A stretch of 64,000 nucleotides of DNA, from contig NC_084927.1 of NCBI RefSeq assembly GCF_958298935.1, forward strand, positions 35,716,501 to 35,780,500. Reading direction: 5' to 3'. The notes under the pieces were generated by a model. It ran no database searches, was not told the DNA's origin, and worked only from the letters and a program-made list of their open reading frames with translations. Source of the DNA: Phragmites australis (Eukaryota; Streptophyta; Magnoliopsida; Poales; Poaceae). Positions 1-11,487 of the stretch are shown in pieces (the stretch's first letter is position 1; every line of letters begins with the position of its first letter). Position numbers and translations under genes: made by a program.

Positions 1-88
1 TGAAATGGTTAGTTTCTAATTGACTAATTTATGATTATATGATGATCTTGTGATGCTTGATAGGGTATTAGCTGCCAGTGCTTGCGCA
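1..88 (+). other. 5' leader of NRPD2, probably end of a 5'-UTR intron
   Basis: The stretch before the chosen ATG is AT-rich, has a branch-point-like CTAAT and CTGAC-like context, and ends in a pyrimidine/TTAG...CTGCCAG run that could be a 3' splice site about ten bases before the start codon. I infer that a 5'-UTR intron runs off the left edge. No coding sequence upstream is supported. Confidence 0.35.
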
Positions 89-3000
89 ATGGAAGAGCCA
101 CCGAAGGAAAGTCAGGAATCACCAAATGGCTCTGATTCTGAGCTGGAACCTATGATAATGGATGACAATGGATTGGGAAATTCCCATAAAGTGGATGAGG
201 CAAACAGGGAGTCCCTTATAGATGTTGACAGAGGGCAGTCTTCTATGGATGTGGATATGAAGGGAAAATCATCCCTTGATGATGGTGCCAAAGGAAAGTC
301 TTCTTCCAATCCACACGCAAAAGTTCCAATTGACATGAGTGTGGAAAGCTTGGAGAAATTTTGCAAAGAAGCATCAAGGTCCTTTTTTGATGAAATTGGT
401 CTGATTAGCCATCAGATAAATTCCTACAATGAGTTTGTCTCCCATGGGCTCCAGGAGCTTTTTGATTCGCTTGGGGAAGTGATTGTTGAACCTGGCTATG
501 ATCCTTCAAAGAAAGGATCAGGTGGCTGGAAGCATGGCATCATCAAGTTTGGGAGAGTGAAGCTTCAAAGGCCTGTATTTTGGTCTGGCAAAGATGAAGT
601 TGATATTGATTTTAAACCGAGGCATGCTCGCCTCCAGAATATGACATATGCTTCCAAAATTAAAGTAGAAGTGAATATTCAGGTCCTGAGTATTTGCATT
701 CTTGTATATGCCAATTACTTATTCTTTATGCCATGATTTTCTGAAAAAATGCCACGAATACAAACTGTGGAATCAATGATGTGAAAGAAAAAAAAGAATA
801 CCGAAATTCTATGATATGGATGGCATGATCCTCTTTTTAAGCACTGTAGGCAACACAAAATTTAGTCCTGTTCTCATAAACTAAGCCTATAAACCAACAC
901 CTTAGCTATCTATCTTTTTATTTTACTACCGAGCAAATTTAGGCGTCTGCATTTCATTTGGTAGTCATATTATTCCCTGGTACCCTAATCAATTTAGCAG
1001 ATGGTCCATGGTTGAACATTAAATAGGGCAACCTAGAATTGGGTGGGTGATTGGTGTTTTCAAAACAGTCCAGGAGTCATCACTCATCAGCACAATTAGC
1101 TGTTGTTTTTTCCTGCACACTGGCTTCTAGTTGAATTATTATGTGAATACATTTACTTATTCCAAGCAACATTATATGCTGATTTCTCTGCTTGTGCATA
1201 ATGAAACTAGAGACATTGAGTTATGGCACTGATATTGGTGTTAAAGTGTTACTCAGATTTGAGTGTCACAGTCACCTGACTGATTGTTTGAAGCGTTCTC
1301 AACTGTATCAGGTTTATTCTTTAGAGAAAAGTGACAAGTCTAAAACGGGGAATGATGGTTTTGTTCAAAAAAGAGACTTTATTAATGAAACTCATTGGAT
1401 ATCTATTGGTCGCCTTCCAGTTATGGTGAAATCAAATTTATGCTTGCTGCATAGTCTCAAGGAAAGTGACTGCCTGTTTGACTCTGGTGGATACTTTTTG
1501 GTCAAGGGAATGGAGAAGGTATAACTCTGATCTCTGTTTGCTTGTTCCATTATTTGTTAATGTATTATGCAGGATGATTGAATCACGCATGTTTCAAGTG
1601 TCCTTTTTGTAGTCTGAGATGAGACTATAGGGTTGTGAGCTTTCTTAAATTCCAACTCGAAGAATCTTATATGTGCATTACTGGTAACTCTTAGGAATGA
1701 AAAAAGAGGTCCAGATATAGTTTTGTGAAAGCACTAGTACCAAACATAATGGCTCTATTACAGTTGTCATGAATTGTAGTTATATAGACATGGGGTGTCA
1801 TCACAGGAATTAACTTTGGCACAGCAGCCACGTGAGTTGGTCTGCTACTGGTACCATATACTGGCTTCTTGTGTTTTAGCTATATGTGGCCTCAATGTGC
1901 TGCAATATATTATTATTTTTTAGAATGATGAAAAACTCGACCAACCTAGGAGGAACTATGTGGCATTGCATATAAGTAGAAATAGGCACTCAAATTCAAG
2001 TTGAAGAGGACTTGAACCTAGGTGGCGGGGGTGCACACCCACACATCCCATCAACTGAGCTAGGCTCAGTTCCTTGTGCTGCAATATATTATTAGAAGCA
2101 TATGGTGGAGATCCTAGTAGATATTCAAATTTTGGTTGGACAATGAGGGTTTGCTGATGACATACTCTGAGGTCGTTTCACAATTATGTCCGGCAAGCTA
2201 GAAGTAGTAAGCCAGAGTGCTGACCATTTGCTAAGTTTATTTGGTGTTTCCTTTTGGGGAGTGACTCTGTCAGAATAGCAGCCCTTTTCTGCAAAGAAAA
2301 TGTTTGTACCATACATAGCATGTTCTTCCATCTCACTATGTTTCTATTTTTGTCAAACCTGCAGGTATTCATTGCTCAGGAGCAAAGATGCCTGAGCAGG
2401 ATTTGGATTGCTGACCGTCCTTGCTGGACTGTCTCTTTTATGTCTCAAATCAAACGAAGACGCATATATGTAAAACTAGTTGAATCTACAAAGAGTGAAT
2501 ATTTTAGTGGGAGTAAAATCATTTCCATCTCCTTTTTGTATGCGACTATGCCAGTTTGGTTGATGTTTTTTGCCCTAGGCATATCATCAGATAAGGAAGC
2601 CTTTGATGTGATAGATATGCAAGACTCTGATGCTTCTGTTATCAACACGATATCTGCGACTATCAAAGAATCTGATGAACTGTGTGAAGGCTTTCGTAAT
2701 TCAGAAAAAGCCTGTCAATATGTTGATGAGTTGATAAAAAATTCAAAATTTCCTCCAGCGGAATCCTTTGATGACTATGTTGCTAGGTTTCTCTTTCCTG
2801 ATATTAGTGGAAATAGGAACAAAGCACTTTTCTTAGGTTACATGGTGAAATGCCTGCTTATGGCTTTCACTGGGAAGCGCAAGTGTGATAATAAGGATGA
2901 TTTCCGGAACAAGAGGTTGGACTTGGCTGGTGAATTGCTTGGAAGGGAACTTCGGGCACATATTAGGCATGCAGAGAGACGCATGGTTAAGGCCATTCAG

Positions 3001-6000
3001 AGAGATTTGAATAGTGACCGTGAGTTACAAGATCTTGAGCGTTATCTGGATGCATCGATTGTTACTAACGGTCTAAATCGTGCCTTTTCCACTGGTTCTT
3101 GGTGCCATCCCTACAAAAGAAATGAACGGTGCTCAGGAATTGTTGCAACTCTAAGGAGAACAAATCCTCTTCAAATGATGTCAGACTTGAGGAAAACCCG
3201 TCAGCGGGTTGCTTATGCTGGGAAAGCTGGTGACGCGAGATATCCGTAAGTAATTTTTTTTCTTAAACCAAGTGTTGCATGTCCATCTTGCGCTTTTGTA
3301 TGTCCTAGTGTAGACTGACTTGAAACATAAAACCCTTATGTACAGGAATCCGTCCTACTGGGGAAAGCTCTGTTTTATGTCCACTCCTGATGGTGAAAAC
3401 TGTGGACTCGTGAAAAATCTAGCTGTTACTGCTATTGTTAGCTCTAGGGTGGTGCAGCCTTTGATTGACAGCTTCATTTCTTGTGGAATGAATAAGCTGG
3501 ATGAAATTCCTAATGAGAAGGTTACAAGAATGGACAAGATCTTTCTGAATGGCAATTGGGTAGGGTCTTGTACTGATTCAGCTTCATTTGTCTTGCGATT
3601 AAGGTGCATGAGACGCAGCAGTCTGATTGATCCACAGGTTTGCTCTCTTTCCCATGGCTAGAGGCTTTCTGCTAAACTTATGTACAGCTTTTACCAAGAT
3701 GCTTGGTGTGCAGGTTCCATACCCGTTTAATTTTTTTGTTTCGGAAGAGTTCCTAATGATCTGTCATAGTTTTTGCAAAAGTCAAATCTTCGTCTTTTGT
3801 ATACTATGGACCCATAGAACTTAATTCCAATCTACTTGAGTAATAATGGTTTGCCGTAGTTCATGGCTTGTTATTTCTGCTATGCCATTTTGTAGTGCAT
3901 CTTGATGCTCTGTCTTATATTTGTAAGTATCTATTTTTTGAGAATAAATGTTTTACACAATTTGGTCAATGAAATTAAGAGGTTCTTTACTGCCTAACTT
4001 GAATGTGTGTTTGAGTAGTGTAATTTGAGATTGCATCCTTTTCTCAATAGACAAACAAGAGGATGTTGGTTCCTTTGATATGTTTACACCTTCTCGATAA
4101 TATTTACAAACACTTTACGCCAAGATGTCCTTTATAATGTTTCTTATGTTTTCTGTTTTATGTTATTAGGTTGAAATCAAAAGGGACATGCACCAAAAGG
4201 AGGTTCGTGTGTTCTCTGACGCAGGGCGAATCCTCAGACCCCTTATTGTGGTTGAAAATCTGAATAAAATCAGAAAACCAAAGGGCCGCTCTTACACTTT
4301 CCAGGAATTAATGCAACAAGAAATAATTGAGTTCATTGGTGTTGAAGAGGAGGAAGATATACAATGTGCCTGGGGAATCAGGCGTTTGTTGGGGAGTGAA
4401 GGAGAGATCTCTGGTTATACTCACTGTGAGCTGGACCCCTCTTTTCTTCTGGGATTAAGTTGTGGTATTATTCCTTTTGCAAACCACAACTTCGCTCGGA
4501 GGGTATTGTACCAATCTGAAAAACACTCACAGCAAGCTATTGGATACTCTACAACAAATCCATGCATCAGAGTTGATACTCTTTCTCATCAACTGTATTA
4601 TCCTCAGAGGCCTCTTTTCAAAACAGTTATAGCCGACTGTCTTGGCAGATCGGATTATACTTTTGGAAGAAAAGATGACTTTGCTAGGCCAGAATATTTC
4701 AATGGCCAAAATGCGATTGTGGCAGTCAATGTTCATCAGGGGTTTAACCAAGAGGATTCGCTGGTTATGAATAGGGCTTCTCTTGAACGAGGTATGTTTA
4801 GGACTGAACACCTCAGGAGCTATAAGGCAGAAGTAGAAAACAAAGACTTCCACAAACGACTGAAGAAGGAAAAGATAGACTTTGGAAAAATGGAAAGCAA
4901 GAAAGGACGGGTCGACAATCTTGATGATGATGGCTTACCTTACATTGGTGCAAGTCTTCAGACCAATGACATTGTTATCGGGAAAGTCTCAGAAACTGGA
5001 GAAGACCACAGTATTAAGCTGAAGCATACTGAAAAGGGAATGGTACAGAAAGTTTTGCTTTCAGCAAATGATGAAGGGAAGAATTTTGCTGTTGTTACTC
5101 TAAGACAGGTAAATGACGTTTATCTTTAGCAAAGAAGTATCAATTATGTAGCACATTCCTTGAACTCTGACTTCACTAGCAAGTATACTATAATCTTACT
5201 TATAGACAATAGAATGCCACGTATTACTCCTGATCTCTCTCTGTTCCACTGATTGACTGACAGAAACCATCGGCAGCTGCAATGCTTCTTAGTTGGGTGT
5301 GTTGCCTGTTTTGTGTGCCTAATGATGTAGCATGCTTTAGCAAACTAGTGAATTGCTGCTTATGGGGCCCAGTAATCATCTTGCTCTTGAGGGATTGTTG
5401 TTGGCCTTATTGATCTTTCCTTTTTGGAATAATGAATTATCTACCCTAATTCTTGCCATGTAACTAAGAGGGAATAATTGGAAAAATAAGCATATGTACA
5501 CTCATTGATACCCCAGCGAGGTCATGGTATTAAGGGATTATATCATACTTCATCAGTTTATGCCTAATGTAAAAACTTGCTAAAATTCATTACCCTTTTA
5601 TGGGGACAACAGTTTACTTGATTCGTTCCATGCTTGCATTGTTTTTTCAAATTTTAAATTATACCCTCTCTCCTTGAATCTAGGGAGATGGATGGACCCA
5701 GATGGGCTGCTTGCCTGGTTGAGCCAGCAGCCTGACTCTCCTTTTTTCCATTTTCCTCAGATATTTTTCCCTGCTAAACACTTGTAATACCACCGCCAAA
5801 TAGCTCTCAACTGGGCGACTCAGCGACATTTTGAATGCATATGCTTCCCTGTCCTTTTTGGTGTACCTTTACATTCACACAGCATGTGCTGCCTTTTGTT
5901 GGCCATATGAAGTTTGTTACCTGATCTGATTTCAGGTTCGATCACCGTGCCTTGGAGATAAGTTTTCCAGCATGCATGGCCAGAAAGGTGTTGTTGGCTT

Positions 6001-7266
6001 TCTAGAATCTCAGGAGAACTTCCCATTTACCCGCCAAGGAATAGTCCCAGATATTGTGATAAATCCACATGCCTTCCCAACACGTCAAACTCCTGGCCAG
6101 CTGCTTGAAGCTGCTTTGGGGAAGGGAATAGCCCTCGGAGGTACAATGAGATATGCTACACCATTCACCACAGCATCAGTTGATGTTATTGCAGAACAGT
6201 TGCACAAGTAAGTGTTTCTTTTTTAAATGGATGGATTAGTTGCTTTCCCTAATTCAGTAACCAGTCTCTTGCACACTATACAAATAGATGAAATGCTTTC
6301 AAAGGGTTGAGCATTTTAGTGAGAACTTTGTAATCTGTTTCAGTTGCATCTTATAAAAATCATGTACATCATTAATGCACCCTATGCATAATGTACATGT
6401 TTCCTAATTCCTAAGTTTTACATAATGTTATGCATATGTATATATCTTTTTTGTAGTTTTACTCCAAATAGTGGAAGTATGTTGGTTTTTATTTACAGAT
6501 ATTATGTATCAGTTGATGCCTTTTTTTTTCTTCTCAAACTAGACATCCATAGTGCTAATAGTAGATGATATGAAGCTGTGAGTGTACTCATGCACCGACA
6601 TGTTGGCATTAGTGAGCATCTTACTTTAGATGATCAAGCGCAATTTTGCAGGGAATAGCTCTGAGTATGAGAATATTTTAGCTATTTTCTTGGGGTGTAG
6701 ACTTGTTTTCTTCTGTGACTTATTTAGTTAATTTCCAAAATTTACGTATCTTGTTGCATTGCAGGGCTGGATTTTCAAGATGGGGAGCCGAAAGTGTTCT
6801 CAATGGCCGAACGGGTGAAAGGATGCACTCCTTGATTTTCATGGGCCCTACCTTTTATCAAAGGCTGATTCACATGGCCGAAGATAAGGTGAAATTCCGG
6901 AACACTGGGCCAGTGCACCCACTCACAAGGCAGCCTGTCGCCGACAGGAAAAGGTTTGGCGGAGTTAAGTTTGGAGAAATGGAGCGTGATTGCCTCCTCG
7001 CCCATGGGGCAGCTGCCAACCTCCATGAGCGGCTCTTCATGCTCAGTGACTTCTCTCAGATGCACGCCTGCCAGACATGTGAGCGGGTGGCTAATGTTAT
7101 CATGAGGTGCGTCCCTGGAGGAAAAAAGATCCGTGGCCCGTACTGCGGCTTTTGCAAATCTTCAGAGAACATTGTTAGGATCAATGTGCCATATGGTGCA
7201 AAATTGCTCTACCAGGAGCTCTTTAGTATGGGGATATGTCTGAAGTTTGAGACGGAAGTTTGTTAG
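89..7266 (+). CDS. NRPD2: DNA-directed RNA polymerases IV and V subunit 2 (NRPD2/NRPE2)
   Basis: Second-largest, catalytic subunit shared by plant Pol IV and Pol V, nuclear enzymes that make siRNA precursors and scaffold transcripts for RNA-directed DNA methylation. Seven coding exons join in frame at GT-AG sites: 89-682, 1312-1518, 2365-3245, 3346-3637, 4170-5108, 5936-6207, 6765-7266, giving 1,228 aa, normal for the family. Rpb2-type motifs seen: STPDGENCG near residue 572, NGQNAIVAVN and NQEDS (about 836-855), GDKFSSMHGQKG (about 978-989), and a C-terminal zinc site CQTC...CGFC (about 1164-1192) followed by the clamp segment ending ELFSMGICLKFETEVC. The alignment recalled is to plant NRPD2, not Pol II RPB2 (NPSYWGKLCF, RQTPGQLLEAALGKG). 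The first roughly 80 residues are an acidic, Ser-rich extension with repeated GKSS. The start ATG has G at -3 and G at +4. Family and function are certain; which grass paralogue (NRPD2a/b/c type) is not. Confidence 0.97.
1896..1915 (+). repeat. left target-site duplication of the intronic SINE
   Basis: Identical 20-bp copy of the sequence at 2075-2094; the pair brackets the SINE exactly. Confidence 0.9.
1916..2074 (-). mobile_element. tRNA-derived SINE in intron 2 of NRPD2
   Basis: On the minus strand this 159-bp insert reads like a tRNA-related Pol III unit: an A box (TAGCTCAGTTGATGGG, plus coordinates 2047-2062) and a B box (GGTTCAAGTCC, 2008-2018) at normal spacing. It is flanked by a perfect 20-bp direct repeat, TGTGCTGCAATATATTATTA, at 1896-1915 and 2075-2094, which is the expected target-site duplication of LINE-assisted retroposition. 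It lies inside the intron and does not touch the splice sites. The SINE family is not named here because I could not search a repeat library. Confidence 0.9.
2075..2094 (+). repeat. right target-site duplication of the intronic SINE
   Basis: Perfect copy of 1896-1915, lying directly upstream of the A-box end of the minus-strand SINE. Confidence 0.9.
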
Positions 7267-7529
7267 AACTATTAAATCTTTATCGAGTCATGTACATACA
7301 AGCTAGCATATGGAGATTTCGCTATGGACAGGTAGCCTCATGAAATCTCTTACCGTTGTGATGCTGGCATAGCTAGGATGGACAAGCCCAATGGAGTAAA
7401 ACTGCACAGGCAAGAGGACGATATCTCCAGTCGAGGGATCGATCTAGTGAGAGATCAGACCATTCCTCTACCTTGTAACGATCATGTGCTGTTTAGCTTG
7501 ACTCCTCTAATTAACGATGCCCACGAGTG

Positions 7530-7535
7530 AATAAA
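7530..7535 (+). terminator. NRPD2 polyadenylation signal
   Basis: AATAAA lies 264 bases after the stop codon of NRPD2 and is followed by T/G-rich sequence, as expected for a plant 3' end. The exact cleavage site is not visible. Confidence 0.55.
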
Positions 7536-8221
7536 GGCTCGTTTTCTGTTTCCTGGCTGAATTTGCTCTATTGCATGCCTTCTTGTTTAAAGCTGCTCAT
7601 TTTTGTGGAATACCAGAGATGCTACGTAGGGATCAGGAAATGTCGCTATTGCAGCTTGGAGATGCGCTAGTTTCTGTGATGTTTTGCGGTTATGCAGAGT
7701 TTTGTGGCTCTTGTTGGCTTTCATCTTGCTTAGGACAAAAGGCTTTGTTGTTGGTTGTGGTTATGCGGCATGATTCATGACTGCATGTTCAAGTCAGAAG
7801 CAAATGTTCCATGACAACAGTAGCAATCAGCATGCTACCGTAGCCTTGACACTTGAGTTTTCAGTCTGCAAACTGTGTATGTAGGAATTTCGTCTGGAGA
7901 TTGTGTTAGAAACTCACCATGTTGAAAAACAAGGAAAACGCTCGTGTCGTTTGCTTTTTTTTTTTTTAAGAATGGACGTGTGTGAGGATCGGTACGTCTT
8001 ACGAGAAAATTGAGTTAGAACACTTAAAAATCTAAACTAAATTAACTCTAAAAATTTTATAAGATAAATCTATCTAAATATGTTTTAGATTTATCTAATG
8101 TGTCTATTTTACCATTCAAAAGAGTTTTACAACCTATAGCTAATCTTAGCAAACTGTTGTAGAAAGATAAATGCGCAAAGATTCAGAAAACTAGCCGTTT
8201 TTTCAATGGTTCAGAAAAGTT
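7536..8221. other. spacer downstream of NRPD2
   Basis: No gene is supported. The first part may be residual 3' UTR. An 11-T run near 7960 and AT-rich sequence follow. Confidence 0.5.
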
Positions 8222-8850
8222 ATTAACACCGGATGATCCGATGAGAACAGTAGTATTAACACTGTATCATCCGGTGAGTACAACTCAGAAACTAGCCGTT
8301 AAAACTCCACTCATAGCCTCTGTGAACACAAGACACTTCGGTGTGCCTTTAAATCTATTACCAGACTTTTCAGTGAGTTATCTTGAGCCATCCGAGCCTT
8401 TACAGCATCTCTATGTAAAATACTCTGGTGCACTGGACCATCTGATGAGTTAAACATTCTCTTTCTTTCTCTGAAAAATACTTCTGTGCAACTATATCTG
8501 TGATCCTCGAACTATTCGATGAGTTGATATTCATTCTTTAGCACTTGCAGTGACCTCTGCAAGAAATGCTTAGATGCTATACTCCGATATGCACAAACTA
8601 AACATTGGACCTTTCAGAGAGTTGATCTTTAGTTTTCTGTACTTGTATTCTTCTCTGCAAGAAATGTTCCGGTGTTACATAGTATAGATCACCGGACTAT
8701 CCGGTGAGGTAGTCAGCCTTCTCCTATTTGTCAGAAATACTCCGATAAGTTTAACCCCTAAACACGGATCATCCGGTGAGACTATCAGCCTCTGGACATA
8801 ATGCTCCGATAAGTGCAAACTCCTCTGCACCGAATTTTTCGGTAGGACAA
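8222..8850. repeat. degenerate dispersed CCGGTGAGT-type repeat block
   Basis: About seven imperfect copies of a motif resembling GGAYYATCCGGTGAGT occur here (near 8229, 8263, 8435, 8510, 8612, 8693 and 8765), spaced irregularly 35-170 bp. This kind of ACCGGA...TCCGGTGA repeat is common in grass intergenic DNA. I see no terminal repeats or coding sequence. It is probably the remnant of a non-autonomous element. Confidence 0.5.
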
Positions 8851-9187
8851 ATCTTCCTAGGATTTTTCTAATTTAATCAAATTTTGTCCTAACCATGGTG
8901 ACTTCTTAATGTATTGCAACCATAAGATCTACTAACATATATTTTTAACAAATATGTTAGTCATAATAACTATATTATCATTAATCACCAAAATCATAAT
9001 TATAATCTAATATGGCCATTTTTGCTACAACATGTCGTTTGCTGGAATATAAGAAACTAGCTGCCTGGAAAAATTCAGGGGACTTTAGCTGGCTTAACTG
9101 ACCAACTGTTTATTTGAGTTCATCGATATAAGGCTTAGCGATGTAATTACAGAAAGATTGCGGTTTGGCGAGCTATTGATTTGTTTG

Positions 9188-9210
9188 TCTTTCTTTCTTT
9201 CTTTCTTTCT
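9188..9210 (+). repeat. (TTTC)n microsatellite
   Basis: About six tandem TTTC units in the spacer. Confidence 0.9.
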
Positions 9211-10120
9211 GACTGATCTGTGATCTAAAATTCTAATCATTCTCCAGCCGTCTGTAAAATGCCTACTCTTTACCATTCAAGCAAGCACGAAAGAAGGATC
9301 GAAGCTTCGTATCTTTACATATCAACACTACGAAAAAGCTACATTAACTAGAAGACTCACATTTTCATTTCTGTAGGCGATCGCAAGCAAACACACAAGA
9401 AACTTGAGTCAATAAAGAAGATCAAGAAACATCAGCGATTTATTTGCATCGATACAATCAAGCTACAACATGCATGACGATGATTGGTGACAAATCCATT
9501 TCCCTATGACTATGAGGCAAGAAATTACAAAACCAAATCTTTTCTACCTGAAGGAAAGAACAGGAACCAAGAAGTGAATGGGGGAACTCCATGGGAGAGA
9601 TCACCTCTCCTCGCGCAGGCTACAGCTTGGGGAAGAATAGTTTTTGATGCATCTCTCCTTTACGAATGATGCTTCTTCAAAGTTACTTATACTGCAAATA
9701 TCCCGCTCTCCATCTCCCCGAAGTTCAGAGTTGCAATTTGAACTTTGCTTTGAAACTTGTCTAGTGGGGTTTGAAAGATGTCTTGCAGTGACAGGGATCG
9801 CATACATTGAACCTGGACGCCCTCTCTAGCTTTTCATTTGAGTATGTGGTTTTGGCGTTTTGGGATTTGGAAATACGAGTCATTGATTCTTTGGTGTCCC
9901 AGCATTTTTCCTTTATGCTGCCTGCCCATTCAGTCACGCATAATGACACAACTAGCCCACAGGATTTGGACAAATTTTATAGCAGGAAATACCAGATTAG
10001 GTTATGTGTTTTATCATTTTTTATTGTATGATTGCCATCCTCTATTAAAAACTGACGAGCCTCCAAGTTCCAATAATATTCCACCGACAACCACATGCGT
10101 GAAAGATAACTGAAATCTTC

Positions 10121-10153
10121 GTGTGTGTGTGTGTATATATGAGTGTGTGTGTG
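10121..10153 (+). repeat. (GT)n microsatellite interrupted by ATATAT
   Basis: Two GT runs separated by a short ATATATGA segment. Confidence 0.9.
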
Positions 10154-10865
10154 ATCTCTCACTCACAAATCACAAATCAATCTCATCAAGTATTGATGCA
10201 CAAAAAATATACTCTCGGCAAAGTTACCTTCTCTGCTAGGCTGCTAGCTCAACATGGGTTAATCAGACCAGTAGCACATCTCAGTTAAACTGGGCCTGTA
10301 CAAGTCAGTAGTATGCACCAGAGCACAACTGCTAAATGCGCCTACTGCAATGGGTCGCATCTGAGTGACTGGAACCAAACATTTACATGCGGCAACACTC
10401 ACATGGTAGAGTTAGCTTTTCCCCAGCTACAAACTACTCACGCTTACACGGAAGTGCACCTTGCATGTTTCTTTCTTCCCTTGCCTGCAACTGGCATAAG
10501 CTAGCTTTACACTCATTGGCCATTGTTTGCCAGTAATTGACAAGAGTCTACCATGAGCGTATACATGCTGTTGAGCTGAAAGGATTATGCGTGGTCAGAA
10601 ACGGGGCGACGGCACAGAGGCTCTGCTGGAGATAAGGGAATTTGCAGGCTGGGAGCTTTTGCAGCATGCGCTTTCTGCGATTCGGAGCTCGGAGACAGAA
10701 CCTGCTGAGTGCGGACCAGAGGCCTCACGAGATTCCTTCGCTCGGCTGCTTGTTAACCTAGGCTGCATCACGGTTAGGTGCATTCCCCGCTCCATCCACT
10801 ACAAAGACCAAGAACCACGTACAGTCCACAGGAGGAAGCAGCTAGCTTACTCTCTAGTCTAGGCT

Positions 10866-10873
10866 TATAAATA
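10866..10873 (+). promoter_or_regulatory. TATA box of the MIR395 transcript
   Basis: A perfect TATAAATA lies about 85-100 bp before the first hairpin, at the distance expected for a Pol II start near 10900. A GAGAC motif (the core of the sulfur-responsive SURE element) occurs near 10690. MIR395 genes are known to be induced by sulfate limitation; whether this GAGAC copy matters is inference. Confidence 0.65.
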
Positions 10874-10950
10874 GCAGCCAGCTCTGAGCTCATCATCAGG
10901 GGAAGATTAAACAAGCGAAGTGGTCCTGTCCAGGAGATGAAGTGTCCTAA

Positions 10951-11106
10951 TTTGGTTGGTTGTCATCTGGAGTTCTCCTCAAATCACTTCAGTAGCTACA
11001 CTCCATTTCATGGCACTGGTGCATGTTTATGTGCATGGTGATGGGGCTAGCAGAGAGATGTAAACATAGTGAAGTGTTTGGGGGAACTCTGGGTGGCAAG
11101 CAACAA
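10951..11106 (+). ncRNA. MIR395: MIR395 precursor hairpin 1 (canonical mature sequence)
   Basis: The 3' arm holds a 21-mer at 11069-11089 identical to canonical plant miR395 as I recall it (begins GTGAAGTGTTTG, ends GGAACTC). The 5' arm at 10970-10991 carries the star sequence GAGTTCTCC...CACTTCA, which pairs with two small bulges. Flanking bases extend the stem (TTGGTTGGTTGTC against GGCAAGCAACAA). miR395 guides cleavage of ATP sulfurylase and SULTR2;1 sulfate-transporter mRNAs in sulfur starvation. First of four hairpins spaced about 150 bp apart behind one TATA box, so probably one polycistronic primary transcript. Confidence 0.95.
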
Positions 11107-11185
11107 TTACTTTTAGGTCTATGAATGCATGTACTTTGGAGATTATAGTAGGCCAGCATGTGATATAAGATAGTGGAGAAAAATT

Positions 11186-11285
11186 AGGTTCGGCGTCACC
11201 AGGAGTTCTTTGCAATCACTTCACAAAGCACTACTTTGAGAGCTTTTGTGAAGTGCGTGGGGGAACTCTCGGTGTCACTAAACGT
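11186..11285 (+). ncRNA. MIR395: MIR395 precursor hairpin 2 (variant at positions 9-10)
   Basis: Mature-position 21-mer at 11248-11268; star arm at 11203-11224 (GAGTTCTTTGCAATCACTTCAC). Compared with hairpin 1 the mature sequence has C for T at position 9 and G for T at position 10, next to the slicing position. The stem is shorter (loop about 23 nt) and the base is closed by CGGCGTCACC/GGTGTCAC. The fold is well kept, so it is probably processed, but the variant may slice the usual targets less well. Confidence 0.9.
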
Positions 11286-11337
11286 TTAGCATAGCATATG
11301 GTCAAATACCACATGAGATGAACTAACATTGGACCAC

Positions 11338-11435
11338 ACGTTTGGTATTACTAGGAGTTCCTTGCAAGCACTTCACAAGTCTCTGGCTTGAGGGCTACTG
11401 TGCAGTGTTTGGGGGAACTCTCGGTGTTACCAAGC
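11338..11435 (+). ncRNA. MIR395: MIR395 precursor hairpin 3 (variant at position 4)
   Basis: Mature-position 21-mer at 11400-11420; star arm at 11355-11376 (GAGTTCCTTGCAAGCACTTCAC). One difference from hairpin 1: C for A at position 4, in the 5' seed. The 3' half (TTTGGGGGAACTC) is unchanged. The stem base pairs GGTATTACTAGG with TCGGTGTTACC. Probably functional or recently drifted. Confidence 0.9.
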
Positions 11436-11487
11436 ATCTAAGTATATATGATGGTCATGTGGGTAACATGCATGCAATAATGAACCA

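Larger units (their letters stand above)
8851..10865. other. intergenic spacer upstream of the MIR395 cluster
   Basis: No gene is supported. It contains two microsatellites and several short overlapping open frames on both strands, none with a recognisable domain. The minus-strand open frame 9601-9807 (68 codons) is the most protein-like in composition but matches no family I know. Confidence 0.4.

Noticed and set aside
9601..9807. 68-codon minus-strand open frame, protein-like composition
   Set aside because: No homologous family recognised, no splice or promoter context, and overlapped by other frames.
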